This document shows positions 39,194 through 49,116 of a stretch of DNA of 64,000 nucleotides, piece by piece. The stretch comes from JBBATK01 sp044228285 (lineage in GTDB: Bacteria > Bacteroidota > Ignavibacteria > Kapaibacteriales > NICIL-2). Made by a program: the position numbers and the translations under genes. The DNA lies in contig JBGAVD010000002.1 in NCBI GenBank assembly GCA_044228285.1, forward strand, positions 248,001-312,000. Direction: 5' to 3'. The notes beneath the pieces were generated by a model that was given only the letters and a program-made list of their open reading frames with translations, ran no database searches and had not been told where the DNA came from. Every line of letters begins with the position of its first letter. The stretch's first letter is position 1.

Positions 39194-40381
39194 TCACTTC
39201 ACAAACTGAACAGTCCGCGACACATTGCAGCCATTACCAAGAATGTGTAACACATAGGTTCCGCTGCGCAGACCATTGAGGGGCAGCCTGACGTCGTTCC
39301 CACCACTGCGGTATGGCATGTGAGGTGTTGCCAGGACAGAGCGTCCGCGTAGATCGAAGAGCTGGAGTGTGAGTTCAATGTCTTGCTCACAGTGAAAGGT
39401 TGCAATGAGGGAGCGCTCTTGAGTGTTTACGAATAGTGAATCGATTCGGACCGTTGCTGTTCGTGCCACTTCGTTGTCGACTGAGGATGTGAGACGCGAA
39501 TAGTAATAGAGCTGAGCAGGAGTTTTGGTCGGTGACATCTCAGACACGGTATAGTAACCACTTCCCGTGAGATCGAAACAGATAGCCTCGCCTTGTGGCT
39601 CCATCTCATAGGCTTGTAGTTGAGGCTCTGCCTTGAGTGCTGCGCTGATTGTTTGTCCAGTGTTGCGCTTGAAGTAATACACACTCGAATAGTCTTTGAT
39701 GAGAATCTCTGTACCATCTGTGGAGATATCGCCACCAACTATGAAGGTATACGGTAGCACTGCAACTAACTGAATGGTTGCTAAGCCTGTGGTAGCCTGT
39801 GGGTAGGGTAGCTGGTACACGTGTATAGAATCTTCGCGCTTTGAGATGATGTAGAGGTCTTTGGTTTGTGGATCGAACATCAGACACTCTGCGTCGCGCA
39901 CTCCGTCTGGGTATTCAAAGCTGATTGTCTGGATATCACTGATGGTGTCGACCACAGCGCTTGAGCCCGACTTGACTTGTGGCTCAGCAAATCGATAAAT
40001 CATCTTCGTTGGATATTGGGCGTTGTTATCACCAATCTCACCAACAAAGAGGTAGGACTTGCCATCAATCATTCCTGAACAGATGTCTTCCCAGTCTCTG
40101 TTTTCAATACCTTTCAGATAGTAGGTCGCTACAGCGTGCGCTGCTGAGTCAACCGCAAAGACACGTCCTTTATCACCTGAATCGTTGTGTATCCAGAACA
40201 GATCAGAACGAATATGTGAACAGGCAATACCTGAGGCTTCATCGATCTCTGCGTTGTCGACCACACCGCGATCCACCCTGCCGGCAAAGGGCTGTGCGGC
40301 AAGCGAAGCTTGCGCACCATGAAGAAGAATCACTAGAGCGATACTCAGTATGAGACCTGAGAGAGTGCGATGTGTAGTCAT
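39194..40381 (-). CDS. secreted propeller-like protein with T9SS domain
   Basis: I prefer the ATG at 40381 (MTTHRTLSGLILSIALVILLHGAQASLAAQ), a good signal peptide; the frame extends 8 codons further. The 395-residue product has a beta-rich body with IDEASGIACSHIRSDLFWIHNDSG, FVGEIGDNNAQYP, VRDAECLMFDPQTKDLYIISKRE and QGEAICFDLTGSGYYTVSE. It looks like a propeller of SMP-30/esterase-like or phytase-like type; no catalytic set is clear. The C-terminus (LQLFDLRGRSVLATP, GLRSGTYVLHILGNGCNVSRTVQFVK) is a T9SS sorting domain that lacks the usual YPNP start. Confidence 0.78.
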   Translation of the reverse strand: MTTHRTLSGLILSIALVILLHGAQASLAAQPFAGRVDRGVVDNAEIDEASGIACSHIRSDLFWIHNDSGDKGRVFAVDSAAHAVATYYLKGIENRDWEDICSGMIDGKSYLFVGEIGDNNAQYPTKMIYRFAEPQVKSGSSAVVDTISDIQTISFEYPDGVRDAECLMFDPQTKDLYIISKREDSIHVYQLPYPQATTGLATIQLVAVLPYTFIVGGDISTDGTEILIKDYSSVYYFKRNTGQTISAALKAEPQLQAYEMEPQGEAICFDLTGSGYYTVSEMSPTKTPAQLYYYSRLTSSVDNEVARTATVRIDSLFVNTQERSLIATFHCEQDIELTLQLFDLRGRSVLATPHMPYRSGGNDVRLPLNGLRSGTYVLHILGNGCNVSRTVQFVK

Positions 40382-40482
40382 TGTTCGTGCTTCGTGCATA
40401 TGCAATCAAGAAAGGGAATGAGTAAACTAGAGTCTAAGTGTTTCGTGCGACTATACTCTCCGCTCTAAAGAAACCTAAGAGT

Positions 40483-41043
40483 TTAGGCGTCCTCTTTTTG
40501 CCAAGCCACATCTGCTATACCGACAAGATGATTTGCCATGCGAGATGCAATGAAGAGGTAGTCGCTACAGCGATTAAGAAAGATTATTACTTCGGTACCG
40601 ATGTCTTCACGAGCTGCTAGGCTGACGCAACAACGCTCCGCACGACGACACACCGTGCGTGCCAGATGCAGGAATGATGCTGCCTGTGAGCCTCCAGGAA
40701 GGATGAAGTTCTTCAAGCTTGGCAGCTCAGCATCATACTCATCAATGAGTTGTTCCAACCATACCGAGTGTTTGGGTTCTATGCGTGGAATCGCGAAGCT
40801 TGGTGGTGGATCGAGTGGTGTTGCGAGATCGCTGCCCAAACTTAAAAGTAGGGAGCTGAGCGCCTGAATGGATGGGCTTAGCCTTGGCGGACAATCGTGA
40901 CTGAGAACGAGTCCCAGAACAGCGTTGAGCTCATCAACGGTGCCATACGCTTCGATGCGAAGATCGTCTTTGGCAACACGTGTGCCTCCGAAGAGACCAG
41001 TTGTGCCTTTGTCGCCTGTTTTTGTGTAGAGTGCTAGTGCCAT
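40483..41043 (-). CDS. pduO: cob(I)alamin adenosyltransferase, PduO type
   Basis: The 186-residue product starts MALALYTKTGDKGTTGLFGGTRVAKDDLRIEAYGTVDELNA, the ATP-binding signature of PduO/MMAB adenosyltransferases. It has the helical-bundle motifs LPGGSQAASFLHLARTVCRRAER and LNRCSDYLFIASRMAN. It converts cob(I)alamin to adenosylcobalamin in the cytoplasm for B12-dependent mutases. It lies 77 bp downstream of mlaF on the same strand. No cobalamin riboswitch was noticed upstream. Confidence 0.93.
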   Translation of the reverse strand: MALALYTKTGDKGTTGLFGGTRVAKDDLRIEAYGTVDELNAVLGLVLSHDCPPRLSPSIQALSSLLLSLGSDLATPLDPPPSFAIPRIEPKHSVWLEQLIDEYDAELPSLKNFILPGGSQAASFLHLARTVCRRAERCCVSLAAREDIGTEVIIFLNRCSDYLFIASRMANHLVGIADVAWQKEDA

Positions 41044-41120
41044 GGGATGAAAGCTAAGTTTATCTGTAATGTACTCGACTGAAAGACGTGCGCGAGTGCG
41101 AACAGTAGTTGTATACCGTG

Positions 41121-41900
41121 CTACTTGAGAATGAAGCGGTCAATGAATTCGCGCACCACATGATCTTTGCTTTCGCGCAATTCTTTGGCTGAACCGTCGA
41201 ACTGCACTGTTCCTTGGTGGAGCATAGCAACGTGGTGAGCAATGTGAAAGACCGAAAACATGTCGTGCGTAATGACCAATGACGTAACCTTTAACTTCTC
41301 TTGAAGTTCACGAATCAAGATGTCGATTTGTTCTGAGGTAACAGGGTCTAAGCCAGTGGTTGGTTCATCGTAGAAAATATACTCCGGACTCCCAACCAGC
41401 GCACGAGCAACGCCTACACGCTTTTTCATACCACCAGACAGGTCGCTTGGCTTCTTGTCTTTGAGAATTGCATACTCTCTCTCAAACGCCATACTACCAC
41501 TTTCTTTGATGTCGGGAATGAGTCCAACAGCAGACAACACTCGTCTGGCTTCAGCATCCAACACCTCATCATTGCGTTCCCCGTGCTCGTACAAGCTAAT
41601 GACAACGTTCTCCCACACCGTGAGTGAGTCAAAGAGTGCTGCGCCTTGGAACACATATCCCATACGCTGTCGCATACTAAATAGCTGCTCGCGATTCATG
41701 TTTGCCACTACTGCGCCGTCTACCGCAACTTCACCGGAGTCAGCTTCCAGTAAACCCACGATATGCTTCAGGAGCACGCTCTTGCCACTACCAGATTTGC
41801 CGATGATGCAAGTAGTTTTTCCGTTAGGAATAGTAAGGGAAACGCCGTTGAGGACGATTTTTTGTCCGAAGGATTTAGAAAGGTTGCGGAGCTCAATCAT
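41121..41900 (-). CDS. mlaF: MlaF-like ABC transporter ATPase
   Basis: The 259-residue ATPase has Walker A GKSGSGKS, a Q-loop (VFQGAALFDSLTVWENV), the signature LSGGMKKRVGVARAL and Walker B YIFYDEPTTGLDP with a switch His. SGGMKKR and the AALFDSLTVWENV stretch are typical of MlaF, which powers phospholipid or other lipid movement between the two membranes with MlaE and MlaD. Those partners are not adjacent here. The gene is upstream of pduO. Confidence 0.88.
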   Translation of the reverse strand: MIELRNLSKSFGQKIVLNGVSLTIPNGKTTCIIGKSGSGKSVLLKHIVGLLEADSGEVAVDGAVVANMNREQLFSMRQRMGYVFQGAALFDSLTVWENVVISLYEHGERNDEVLDAEARRVLSAVGLIPDIKESGSMAFEREYAILKDKKPSDLSGGMKKRVGVARALVGSPEYIFYDEPTTGLDPVTSEQIDILIRELQEKLKVTSLVITHDMFSVFHIAHHVAMLHQGTVQFDGSAKELRESKDHVVREFIDRFILK

Positions 41901-42196
41901 GCTGTTGTGACCTAGTGATTCACAAAAATACGTCGTGGGCGCTTCGTAAGACAGAGAAGCTCAGATTAGCAGGTGCTCAATGGGAACTTTGGGCGAATTC
42001 AACGAACAGACCTACTATCTGTCTCTGCTGGTCGGGTTCAGGCTCATGATGGCTCAGCCCTAATCTCTCGTTATTCAATCGGCTGAGATAGGAACCTTTG
42101 CCTCAGGGTTTGGACATGGCGGACAAGCAAATGCTCAGAAAATCGTCGAAGAAGTTGTACGTTTGAGTCTACTGATTGAAACACGAAGCTCGCATT

Positions 42197-43501
42197 ATGT
42201 CACAAAAGTCAGAAGCTGAGAAGCAAGCATTACCATGCGTTGTTATAGTCGGTGCTGGATTCGGTGGTTTGGAGTGTGCGAAGAGTTTAGCAAATCGAGA
42301 CTGTGATGTTGTCCTTATTGATCGCAACAATCACCACCTTTTTCAACCACTGTTATATCAAGTTGCGACAGCAGCGTTGTCTCCCTCAGATATCGCAGCT
42401 CCTGTACGCTCTATCTTTCGTCATGCTCCAAATGTACATGTGGAGATGGACGAAGTGATCTCTATTGACTTGTCGACTCATACTATCCATCGTGCCATCG
42501 AGGGAGCGTTGAGTTACGACTATCTGGTCCTCGCACCCGGAACGCGACACTCCTATTTCGCTCATCCTGAATGGGAGCAGTTTGCACCAGGTATCAAATC
42601 GCTCGATGATGCATTGGAGCTTCGACGTAAGATTCTCTTGGCATATGAGCAGGCAGAGCATTTGCATGGCAAGCCAGAGGCACGACGCTACACGACCTTT
42701 GTCGTCGTGGGTGGTGGTCCAACTGGTGTGGAATTAGCTGGAGCATTAGCTGAGATCGGCAGACATACCATGTCGCTCGATTTCCCAAGCATTCCGCTTA
42801 GCGACATACGGGTGTTACTCGTTGAAGCTGGCGATCGTGTGCTTTCGTCTTTCCCTAGTTTGTTGTCACGCAAGGCTCAACTATCTCTGGAAAAGCTCGG
42901 CGTAGAGCTCCTTCTCAATTCGCGCGTACAAGATGTTCAAGAAGATCATGTCATGGTCAACGGCACTCGTATAGACACGGCAAATGTTCTGTGGGCAGCA
43001 GGGAATCAGGCTCCAAAGCTCTTGCAGGATCTGCATGTGGAACTCGATACTGTTGGCCGAGTCATCGTTCAAGCGGATTGTTCGCTTGCATCTCATCCAA
43101 ATGTTTTTGTTATCGGTGATGCTGCGCATCACCTCGATGAAAAGCAGCGTCTCCTTCCTGGGGTTGCGCAACCTGCTATGCAGCAGGGGAGATTTGTTGC
43201 AAAGCTGATCACAAGACAATCTTCAAGCCCGCGCCCGCGCTTTCACTACTTCGATAAAGGGAACATGGCAACTATTGGTAGAGCAAAGGCTGTGGCAGAC
43301 CTCAATCACGGCATCCATCTCTGGGGCTTCATTGCTTGGTTTATGTGGGCAGCCATACACGTGGTTTCACTCATCAAGTTCCGCAATCGATTTTCGGTGA
43401 TGATGGAGTGGCTGTGGTATTACATTAGCTATCAACCGGGAGCTCGACTTATTCTGCGGGACGCTCACAGAACGCCTAAAGGCAAGTCTAAAAACGAATG
43501 A
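42197..43501 (+). CDS. ndh: type II NADH dehydrogenase (NDH-2)
   Basis: I take the ATG at 42197 rather than the TTG seven codons earlier. The 434-residue flavoprotein has an FAD Rossmann motif VVIVGAGFGGLECAKSL, RNNHHLFQPLLYQVATAALSPSDIA (typical of NDH-2), an NADH Rossmann motif VVVGGGPTGVELAGALAEIG, and NVFVIGDAAHH for FAD binding. A hydrophobic C-terminal stretch (LWGFIAWFMWAAIHVVSLIKFRNR) would bind the membrane. It passes electrons from NADH to quinone without proton pumping. Monocistronic by context. Confidence 0.9.
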   Translation: MSQKSEAEKQALPCVVIVGAGFGGLECAKSLANRDCDVVLIDRNNHHLFQPLLYQVATAALSPSDIAAPVRSIFRHAPNVHVEMDEVISIDLSTHTIHRAIEGALSYDYLVLAPGTRHSYFAHPEWEQFAPGIKSLDDALELRRKILLAYEQAEHLHGKPEARRYTTFVVVGGGPTGVELAGALAEIGRHTMSLDFPSIPLSDIRVLLVEAGDRVLSSFPSLLSRKAQLSLEKLGVELLLNSRVQDVQEDHVMVNGTRIDTANVLWAAGNQAPKLLQDLHVELDTVGRVIVQADCSLASHPNVFVIGDAAHHLDEKQRLLPGVAQPAMQQGRFVAKLITRQSSSPRPRFHYFDKGNMATIGRAKAVADLNHGIHLWGFIAWFMWAAIHVVSLIKFRNRFSVMMEWLWYYISYQPGARLILRDAHRTPKGKSKNE

Positions 43502-43637
43502 GTGACGGGGTTGAGATACACTTGTAGAAAGACACTGTTTTAAGCGAATTAAATCGAGCTACATGTAGAAAACAGTCCAATCGGTTATTATATTGAGACG
43601 AGTAGTATTGGATAAATAAACACACACTACAGTCTCG

Positions 43638-44282
43638 ATGACAACTACGATTTCTACGAAACTAGAGAGCTTCTCAACGAACCGTTTGTTGCAAGTAGTT
43701 TGTTTCTTGTATGCGGTTGTTTGGGTCATTTATGCAATCAATCCTGCTTGGCGTCCGCAATGGTGGCTCGATAATTATCTCGTCTTTGGCTGCGTGGCTT
43801 TGTTGATGCTTAGCTACAAGAAATATCCTCTATCTGACTTGTCTTACATTCTCCTCGCCATTTTTCTTAGTCTGCATTCTTATGGTGCAAACTATGGTTA
43901 CAGCAGCACACCAATCGGATTTTGGCTTCACGATATATTCCATCACGTTCGTGCCAATCCGTATGACCGATATGTGCACTTTCTCTTTGGCTTTCTCTTT
44001 TCGTATCCACTTCAGGAAGTCCTCGTTCGCTATACCCGTATCAGCTCATTTTGGTGCTATGTGTTTCCTGTTGAGTTTATTCTTTCCTACAGTGCCTTTT
44101 ATGAGATCATAGAGGCGGCAACTGCATGGACATTGCCACCGGATCAATACGATCCGTTTATCGGTTTGCAAGGAGATATTTGGGATGGGTATCGGGACAT
44201 GAGCTGTGCACTTGGCGGGGCACTACTGACCATGCTACTGTTAGCGCTTTGGCGGCTTGTTCGCAAACACTCTCTTCGCTAA
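43638..44282 (+). CDS. YjdF-like membrane protein (DUF2238)
   Basis: The 214-residue product has about six hydrophobic segments. It carries the DUF2238 markers YDRYVHFLFGFLFSYPLQEV, EIIEAATAWTLPP and FIGLQGDIWDGYRDMSCALGGAL. YjdF-type membrane proteins have no established function. It follows NDH-2 by 136 bp on the same strand. The family call is from these motifs. Confidence 0.82.
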   Translation: MTTTISTKLESFSTNRLLQVVCFLYAVVWVIYAINPAWRPQWWLDNYLVFGCVALLMLSYKKYPLSDLSYILLAIFLSLHSYGANYGYSSTPIGFWLHDIFHHVRANPYDRYVHFLFGFLFSYPLQEVLVRYTRISSFWCYVFPVEFILSYSAFYEIIEAATAWTLPPDQYDPFIGLQGDIWDGYRDMSCALGGALLTMLLLALWRLVRKHSLR

Positions 44283-44299
44283 AGTCTACACTGTCCCAT

Positions 44300-44314
44300 C
44301 ACGACTATGTCGTG
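44300..44314. repeat. short copy of the GTCACGAC palindrome family
   Basis: CACGAC-TAT-GTCGTG, with TCACGAC again directly after, just behind the stop of the YjdF-like gene. It matches the core of the REP-type palindromes at 45.0, 51.9 and 57.4-57.7 kb. Confidence 0.5.
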
Positions 44315-44539
44315 TCACGACGATCAAGATTCAATACTATCAAACTGTAGCCAGCAAGTCGTTGTTAGCTTGTCAGTTCAAGCATGAGAAGTGGAAGTCA
44401 AAAAACACTCGTGCAAGCGTTGCGCTGAAAGTAAACTACTTAGAATTGTGTAGCGTATTTCACTTCAGGTGTAACAAAGGGGCTCAAGCACGCTTGTATC
44501 TTCGTGATATGCCTTTTACACCTTCGAGATCGTCGACCA

Positions 44540-45001
44540 ATGACAAAACTCAACCTCTTCGTAGTTATTGCACTTTGCTGCTGCTTGCTGGCGCTCAATT
44601 CGTGTAAAACCGGATCTGCAAATGCTAGTCTAGCTACGAACTCCAGCTTCAGCTTCAACGGACACAGCTACAACAACCTGAGCGTATTCACAACAGGCAC
44701 TACGCCCTATATCGTCAATGCAACACCAATCTCGTTGACAGGAACAAGTTTGACCATGTCTTTCACTCGTGGAAACCCATCGATAGGCGATTACTCTGTA
44801 ACCCCTACAGAATCGAAGTCCTGCATCATCAACTACAGTACTATCATTGATTCTACCGTTGTCTCATACGTTTCAGTTCTAGGTACGGTAAATGTGGCAG
44901 AAAACGAGAGAAAGCGTCGTGCAACTTTTACGAATGTTACGATGGTTAGCGCGACGAACCCAGCCGATACGAAGGTTGTGTCGGGGACGATATTATTTTA
45001 A
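44540..45001 (+). CDS. small lipoprotein of unknown function
   Basis: The ATG at 44540 gives a lipoprotein signal (MTKLNLFVVIALCCCLLALNSC, lipobox LNSC). The open frame starts 12 codons earlier without a signal-like n-region. The mature part (about 130 residues) is rich in Ser and Thr and reads as beta-strands (FSFNGHSYNNLSVFT, YIVNATPISLTGTSLTMSFTRGNPS, RRATFTNVTMVSATNPADTKVVSGTILF). I cannot name a family. It is probably anchored in the outer or inner membrane. Confidence 0.72.
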   Translation: MTKLNLFVVIALCCCLLALNSCKTGSANASLATNSSFSFNGHSYNNLSVFTTGTTPYIVNATPISLTGTSLTMSFTRGNPSIGDYSVTPTESKSCIINYSTIIDSTVVSYVSVLGTVNVAENERKRRATFTNVTMVSATNPADTKVVSGTILF

Positions 45002-45028
45002 GTACGTGTCAAAGGATTGAATTGCAAG

Positions 45029-45101
45029 CCGTCACGAAGCCAATCATTCGTGACGGGCTGAGATCCACTCGCAGAACCTGTCACGACAAAGTCGTGACAG
45101 G
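45029..45101. repeat. two REP-type palindromes
   Basis: The first is CCGTCACGAA with its complement (45029-45038 and 45047-45056), followed by GGCTGAGATCCA as in the 57-kb repeats. The second is CCTGTCACGAC with its complement (45077-45101) around an AAA loop. They lie between the small lipoprotein gene and the convergent ABC ATPase gene and could also end transcription. Confidence 0.8.
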
Positions 45102-45180
45102 ACGTTCAATTAACGATCAAATCGAATTGATAGGAGTTGTTCGCTTGTCTTACAGGCTTGCACACCAGGCTGTAATCCAA

Positions 45181-46965
45181 CTAGGCAGCCTTGCCGCGCT
45201 TTCTTATCTCCTCTAGAGTGCCTTTAGGGATAGCGTTGATCAAATCCCGGGTGTAGGCATTCTTTGGTGAGGCATAGATTTCTTGGGCTGAGCCGAGTTC
45301 AACAATCTTTCCAGCATTCATCACCGCGATGCGGTCCGAGATAAACTTGACTACGCTAAGATCGTGTGAGATGAAGATGTATGTGAGTTTGAACTCATCG
45401 CGTAGCGAAACGAGTAGGTTGAGGACTTGGGCTTGGATAGACACATCCAAGGCGCTGACAGACTCATCACAGATGAGAAACTTTGGCTTTAGAGCCAGCG
45501 CACGAGCGATGCATATACGCTGACGTTGTCCACCGCTGAATTCATGCGGATAGTTTTGGAAATGTCGTGGTTCCATGTGAACCTTGTCGAGCAAGTAGAG
45601 AACATGCTCTTTGCGCTCTTTGTCGTTAGCAAAGAGGTTGTGTACACGCATAACTTCCATGATCGCAGATCCCACAGACAAGCGAGGATTGAGTGAGGAA
45701 TACGGGTCTTGGAAAATGATTTGGAAGTCTTTGCGGAGGTTCTTCAGATCTTCAGACGACATGGCACGAATGTCCTTGCCATCGAAAATAACTTTGCCGC
45801 CTGTTGGTTCAATAAGACGTAAGACCGCACGGCCGGTGGTTGTTTTCCCGCAACCGCTCTCTCCAACTAGGCCTAGAGTTTCACCGCGTTTTACATCGAA
45901 CGAGATATCATCGACAGCCTTTACCCAGCCCGTTGTACGAGAAAATACTCCTGTACGAATAGGGAAGTGTACTTGCAAGTTGTCGACCTTGAGCAATGGC
46001 TCTTCTTTCGCGAACTGTGCATTGCGGGCAGCCGTTTCAGCAGGTAGAATCTCAACTTCTTCAATACGCTCGCTGACGCTGATGTGTGCACGTTCCAGAA
46101 TGGTGCCATCTTCGAGTTCATCCATGAAGTCTTTGACCGTTGGGAGAATGCGTAGCTTTTTATCAAGCCGTGGACGACATGCCAGCAAGCCCTTCGTGTA
46201 CGGATGCTTTGGATCCTCAAAAATCTGTTGCACAGATCCTTGTTCAACAATGTTTCCTTTGTACATAACGATGATGTCGTCTGCTATCTCTGCAATCACG
46301 CCCAGGTCGTGCGTGATGAACATCATACTCATGTCGTGCTTGCGTTGCAAATCGCGCATGAGTTTAAGAATAGTAGCCTGCACTGTCACATCTAGAGCTG
46401 TTGTTGGCTCATCAGCAATGAGGATATCAGGATTACAACTCATCGCCATCGCAATCATTACTCTCTGCTTTTGTCCACCCGACAACTGATGCGGATACTG
46501 GTCGATCATCGTCTCGGGTCTTGGCAACTGTACTTCGTGCATGAGCTGCAAGGTGCGCTCACGCGCCTCTGCCTTCGACATGTTCAAATGCAGGGTAAGT
46601 GCTTCAGCTATTTGGTCGCCGCAACGAAACACAGGATTGAGCGAAGTCATTGGCTCCTGAAAAATCATGGCAATACGGTTACCACGATAGGCGCGCATCT
46701 TCTCTTCTGAAAGCTTCAGCAGATCTGTTTGAGTTCCATTCTTTTCACGAAAGAGTACTTCACCTTGAGTGATGCGTCCAGGAGGATTGGGAATAAGACG
46801 CATGACTGATAAGGAGCTTACAGACTTGCCAGAACCTGACTCGCCTACGATCCCAAGTGTCTTGCCTCGTTCCACCGTAAACGATACATTGTTCACGGCT
46901 CGCATGGAGTAGTTCTCAGTGCGGAATTCGGTAATGAGGTTGCGGACTTCAAGTACAGACGACAT
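45181..46965 (-). CDS. fused oligopeptide-type ABC transporter ATPase (two ATPase domains)
   Basis: I choose the ATG at 46965 (MSSVLEVRNLITEF); the 38 codons upstream are low-complexity and not family-like. The 594-residue protein has two complete ATPase domains, each with Walker A (GESGSGKS and GESGCGKT), signature (LSGGQKQR and FSGGQRQR) and Walker B (LIADEPTTALD and LICDESVSALD). This is a DppD-DppF/OppD-OppF fusion like GsiA or YejF, which drives uptake of peptides or related solutes. The permease and binding proteins are not in this neighbourhood. Confidence 0.92.
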   Translation of the reverse strand: MSSVLEVRNLITEFRTENYSMRAVNNVSFTVERGKTLGIVGESGSGKSVSSLSVMRLIPNPPGRITQGEVLFREKNGTQTDLLKLSEEKMRAYRGNRIAMIFQEPMTSLNPVFRCGDQIAEALTLHLNMSKAEARERTLQLMHEVQLPRPETMIDQYPHQLSGGQKQRVMIAMAMSCNPDILIADEPTTALDVTVQATILKLMRDLQRKHDMSMMFITHDLGVIAEIADDIIVMYKGNIVEQGSVQQIFEDPKHPYTKGLLACRPRLDKKLRILPTVKDFMDELEDGTILERAHISVSERIEEVEILPAETAARNAQFAKEEPLLKVDNLQVHFPIRTGVFSRTTGWVKAVDDISFDVKRGETLGLVGESGCGKTTTGRAVLRLIEPTGGKVIFDGKDIRAMSSEDLKNLRKDFQIIFQDPYSSLNPRLSVGSAIMEVMRVHNLFANDKERKEHVLYLLDKVHMEPRHFQNYPHEFSGGQRQRICIARALALKPKFLICDESVSALDVSIQAQVLNLLVSLRDEFKLTYIFISHDLSVVKFISDRIAVMNAGKIVELGSAQEIYASPKNAYTRDLINAIPKGTLEEIRKRGKAA

Positions 46966-47126
46966 ATCTCGGGCGGTTCGTGAAGAGTTCGTTTGGCTAC
47001 TGCCAGTCGATAGGGACAATTTAGCAGGAGGGGTGCAGTTGTGAAAAAAAATCGGCGGGATGCAGCGAAGCTGCAGCACGGTTGAAGAAAAATCACCCGA
47101 AGAGGAAGGCTGACTGTCCTCGCGCC

Positions 47127-48872
47127 TTAGTTTGAATGCAGATAGACAAAGGGGCGTGCAATGCTCCCAGCACTGGTCTGCAAAAAGAGTACATACACGC
47201 CAGAAGCGCCCAATTCAGGCAGTTCGCCCTGCATGGATGCTTGGAGCATGGTGCCCTGATGCAGACTGACTATGATTCTTCCCTGCATATCTACAACCTG
47301 CAATGTTACTTGTTGCGGTTCAGGGAGCTGAAGGGAATAGAGGCTTCCTTTGTGAGAAGGGAAATCCTGCATTTCAAGCTTCACCAAGCTGACATTGGCG
47401 TCTTCTGCCAGAACAGGCGAAGTGCTGCAAGGAGCTGAAGGGTTCTTCTCAATGGGTGTAATTGGATTGAGAGCACGCCCAACGAAAGCCGGATGCGTGA
47501 TGGGCAGGCGTTGGACATGGAAGACTTTGTTATCTGCCGCAGTATCTCCTTGCGACAACACACCCTTTGCACTTACCGGGTTGACATAGCGCCAAACTTC
47601 CTCTTGCAATGGACTCATCTCGAAGAAGTTGCCATTTGCACCATTGCAGATGAGAGTGTTCCCATTTGGCAAACGCTGCGCGTTTGATAAGAAGTTTGCA
47701 AAGAAACTATTGGGTGGGTTAGCTACATAACGCCATGATGGTGCAGTTGGACCGTAGCGTTTGTTCTCCAGGAAATAGTGTCCATCGCCATCCACTGGCA
47801 AATCAAGTATATCAATCGCAGAAAAAGTGATTGTATCTGTGCGGGTTCTGGCATTGTTGTTAAACAACATGACCTTTCCAGCATCTACAAGACCTTTGGC
47901 GATCCAGTGCGCACCGTGTTGTAGACCCAACTTCTTATCGGCTGCAGCACCTTGCTGATAGGTTTGAGGGTTGCCCCATCGATACAGAAGGTCGCCACCT
48001 TTTTTACTACGTCCACCTGCGTGCGAAGCAGCTTCAGCTGTGGTAGTACTATGGTCAATGATCCAGATCTCATTGAAGTTGTGACAACTCAGAAGCAGCT
48101 CATTGCGTTCCACATTATAGTCTACCGCATTGATATGCAGCCAGTCTGGCAGTCCAGCTGGGAGTGCACCAAAGTTGAGATTGATCAGCTCTGGGTGATC
48201 GCCAACCACAGCAAAGTTGCTGACTGAGCTGTCAAAGTTCTGTACTAAGTGGTCCCATGCCCGCCATTGCCACAGCACTTCAGCACCATTCGTTCCTTGG
48301 GGCTTGAGTTCGATAATTCTTTCAGACCAAATCTCTGAGGCTTGCATCATTTTTCGTCCCAGACCTTGAGCTTCAGCTTTTGTATGATACTCAGCAGCAA
48401 TGACCATGACGTTGCCACCAGGCATAGGGTAGAGCATGTGATGCTGGATCGCTGTGTCGGAACTTATCGTATAACTCCAGACTACCGTGCCATCCCAAGC
48501 GATGCGCTCGATGATGCCACCGTGTCCGCCCAGTGCTGAGAACTTTTGATTATCTGTTTGTCCTGCACGAAGAATGGATCCATCCTCTAACAAATGCACC
48601 GACAAGCCAGGTGTGTAAGCACTTGGCCAGCTATGAACCAGATTGCCGCAGTTGTCGATCAGATAGGTTGTAGTCGAACCGATGGGAGCAAACAGAGTGT
48701 ATCCATCTTGAGCGGCTTGCTTGTTGTAATGAAGAACACCAAGGGTGTTTTGAGCAAAGAGAGCTGTAGAACACAGAATGAGAATGAGAAAAGCAGCATA
48801 GATCATTGCTGCTGGAGTTACAGAGTAAGCAGACAGGTTTGTGCGCACAAGGTGTTTTGATGCAAACGTCAT
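47127..48872 (-). CDS. arylsulfotransferase-like protein with T9SS domain
   Basis: The 581-residue product has a signal peptide (AAFLILILCSTALFAQ; an internal Met at residue 23 is an alternative start). The body resembles arylsulfate sulfotransferase and related propellers: YLIDNCGNLVHSWPS, GGIIERIAWDGTVVWSY, QHHMLYPMPGGNVMVIA, DWLHINAVDYNVERNELLLSCHNFNEIWIIDHS, LQHGAHWI and RLPNGNTLICNGANGNFFEM. Several conserved histidines are present, but I cannot assign the catalytic one. The C-terminus (LQVVDMQGRIIVSLHQG, GASGVYVLFLQTSAGSIARPFVYLHSN) is a T9SS sorting domain. It is secreted; activity is unproven. Confidence 0.8.
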   Translation of the reverse strand: MTFASKHLVRTNLSAYSVTPAAMIYAAFLILILCSTALFAQNTLGVLHYNKQAAQDGYTLFAPIGSTTTYLIDNCGNLVHSWPSAYTPGLSVHLLEDGSILRAGQTDNQKFSALGGHGGIIERIAWDGTVVWSYTISSDTAIQHHMLYPMPGGNVMVIAAEYHTKAEAQGLGRKMMQASEIWSERIIELKPQGTNGAEVLWQWRAWDHLVQNFDSSVSNFAVVGDHPELINLNFGALPAGLPDWLHINAVDYNVERNELLLSCHNFNEIWIIDHSTTTAEAASHAGGRSKKGGDLLYRWGNPQTYQQGAAADKKLGLQHGAHWIAKGLVDAGKVMLFNNNARTRTDTITFSAIDILDLPVDGDGHYFLENKRYGPTAPSWRYVANPPNSFFANFLSNAQRLPNGNTLICNGANGNFFEMSPLQEEVWRYVNPVSAKGVLSQGDTAADNKVFHVQRLPITHPAFVGRALNPITPIEKNPSAPCSTSPVLAEDANVSLVKLEMQDFPSHKGSLYSLQLPEPQQVTLQVVDMQGRIIVSLHQGTMLQASMQGELPELGASGVYVLFLQTSAGSIARPFVYLHSN

Positions 48873-49116
48873 AGAAGCCCTTCGAGAAAACTATTTCCAA
48901 CCGAAATGATAGCAGACGATAAAGTACTGCTCATTACTCTCATGATCGCCAATATATTTTGCGAGAAGTGCGTATGCACAGCGCTTATGCGCTACCGAAA
49001 GGTGTACAAACACCCATTTCAAGTACGTGCAAAGACATACGACTCAGTCTGCAAAAGAACAGCGCACATGACGAAGTCAAAGTGCGCTGTTGAGAGTTTG
49101 TGCTTGTTCGAATGTG

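Noticed and set aside
41901..42196. cobalamin riboswitch near pduO/mlaF
   Set aside because: No B12-box-like sequence was found upstream of either gene.
45611..46489. 292-codon plus-strand frame
   Set aside because: Antisense to the fused ABC ATPase, Ser/Arg-rich translation typical of a shadow frame.
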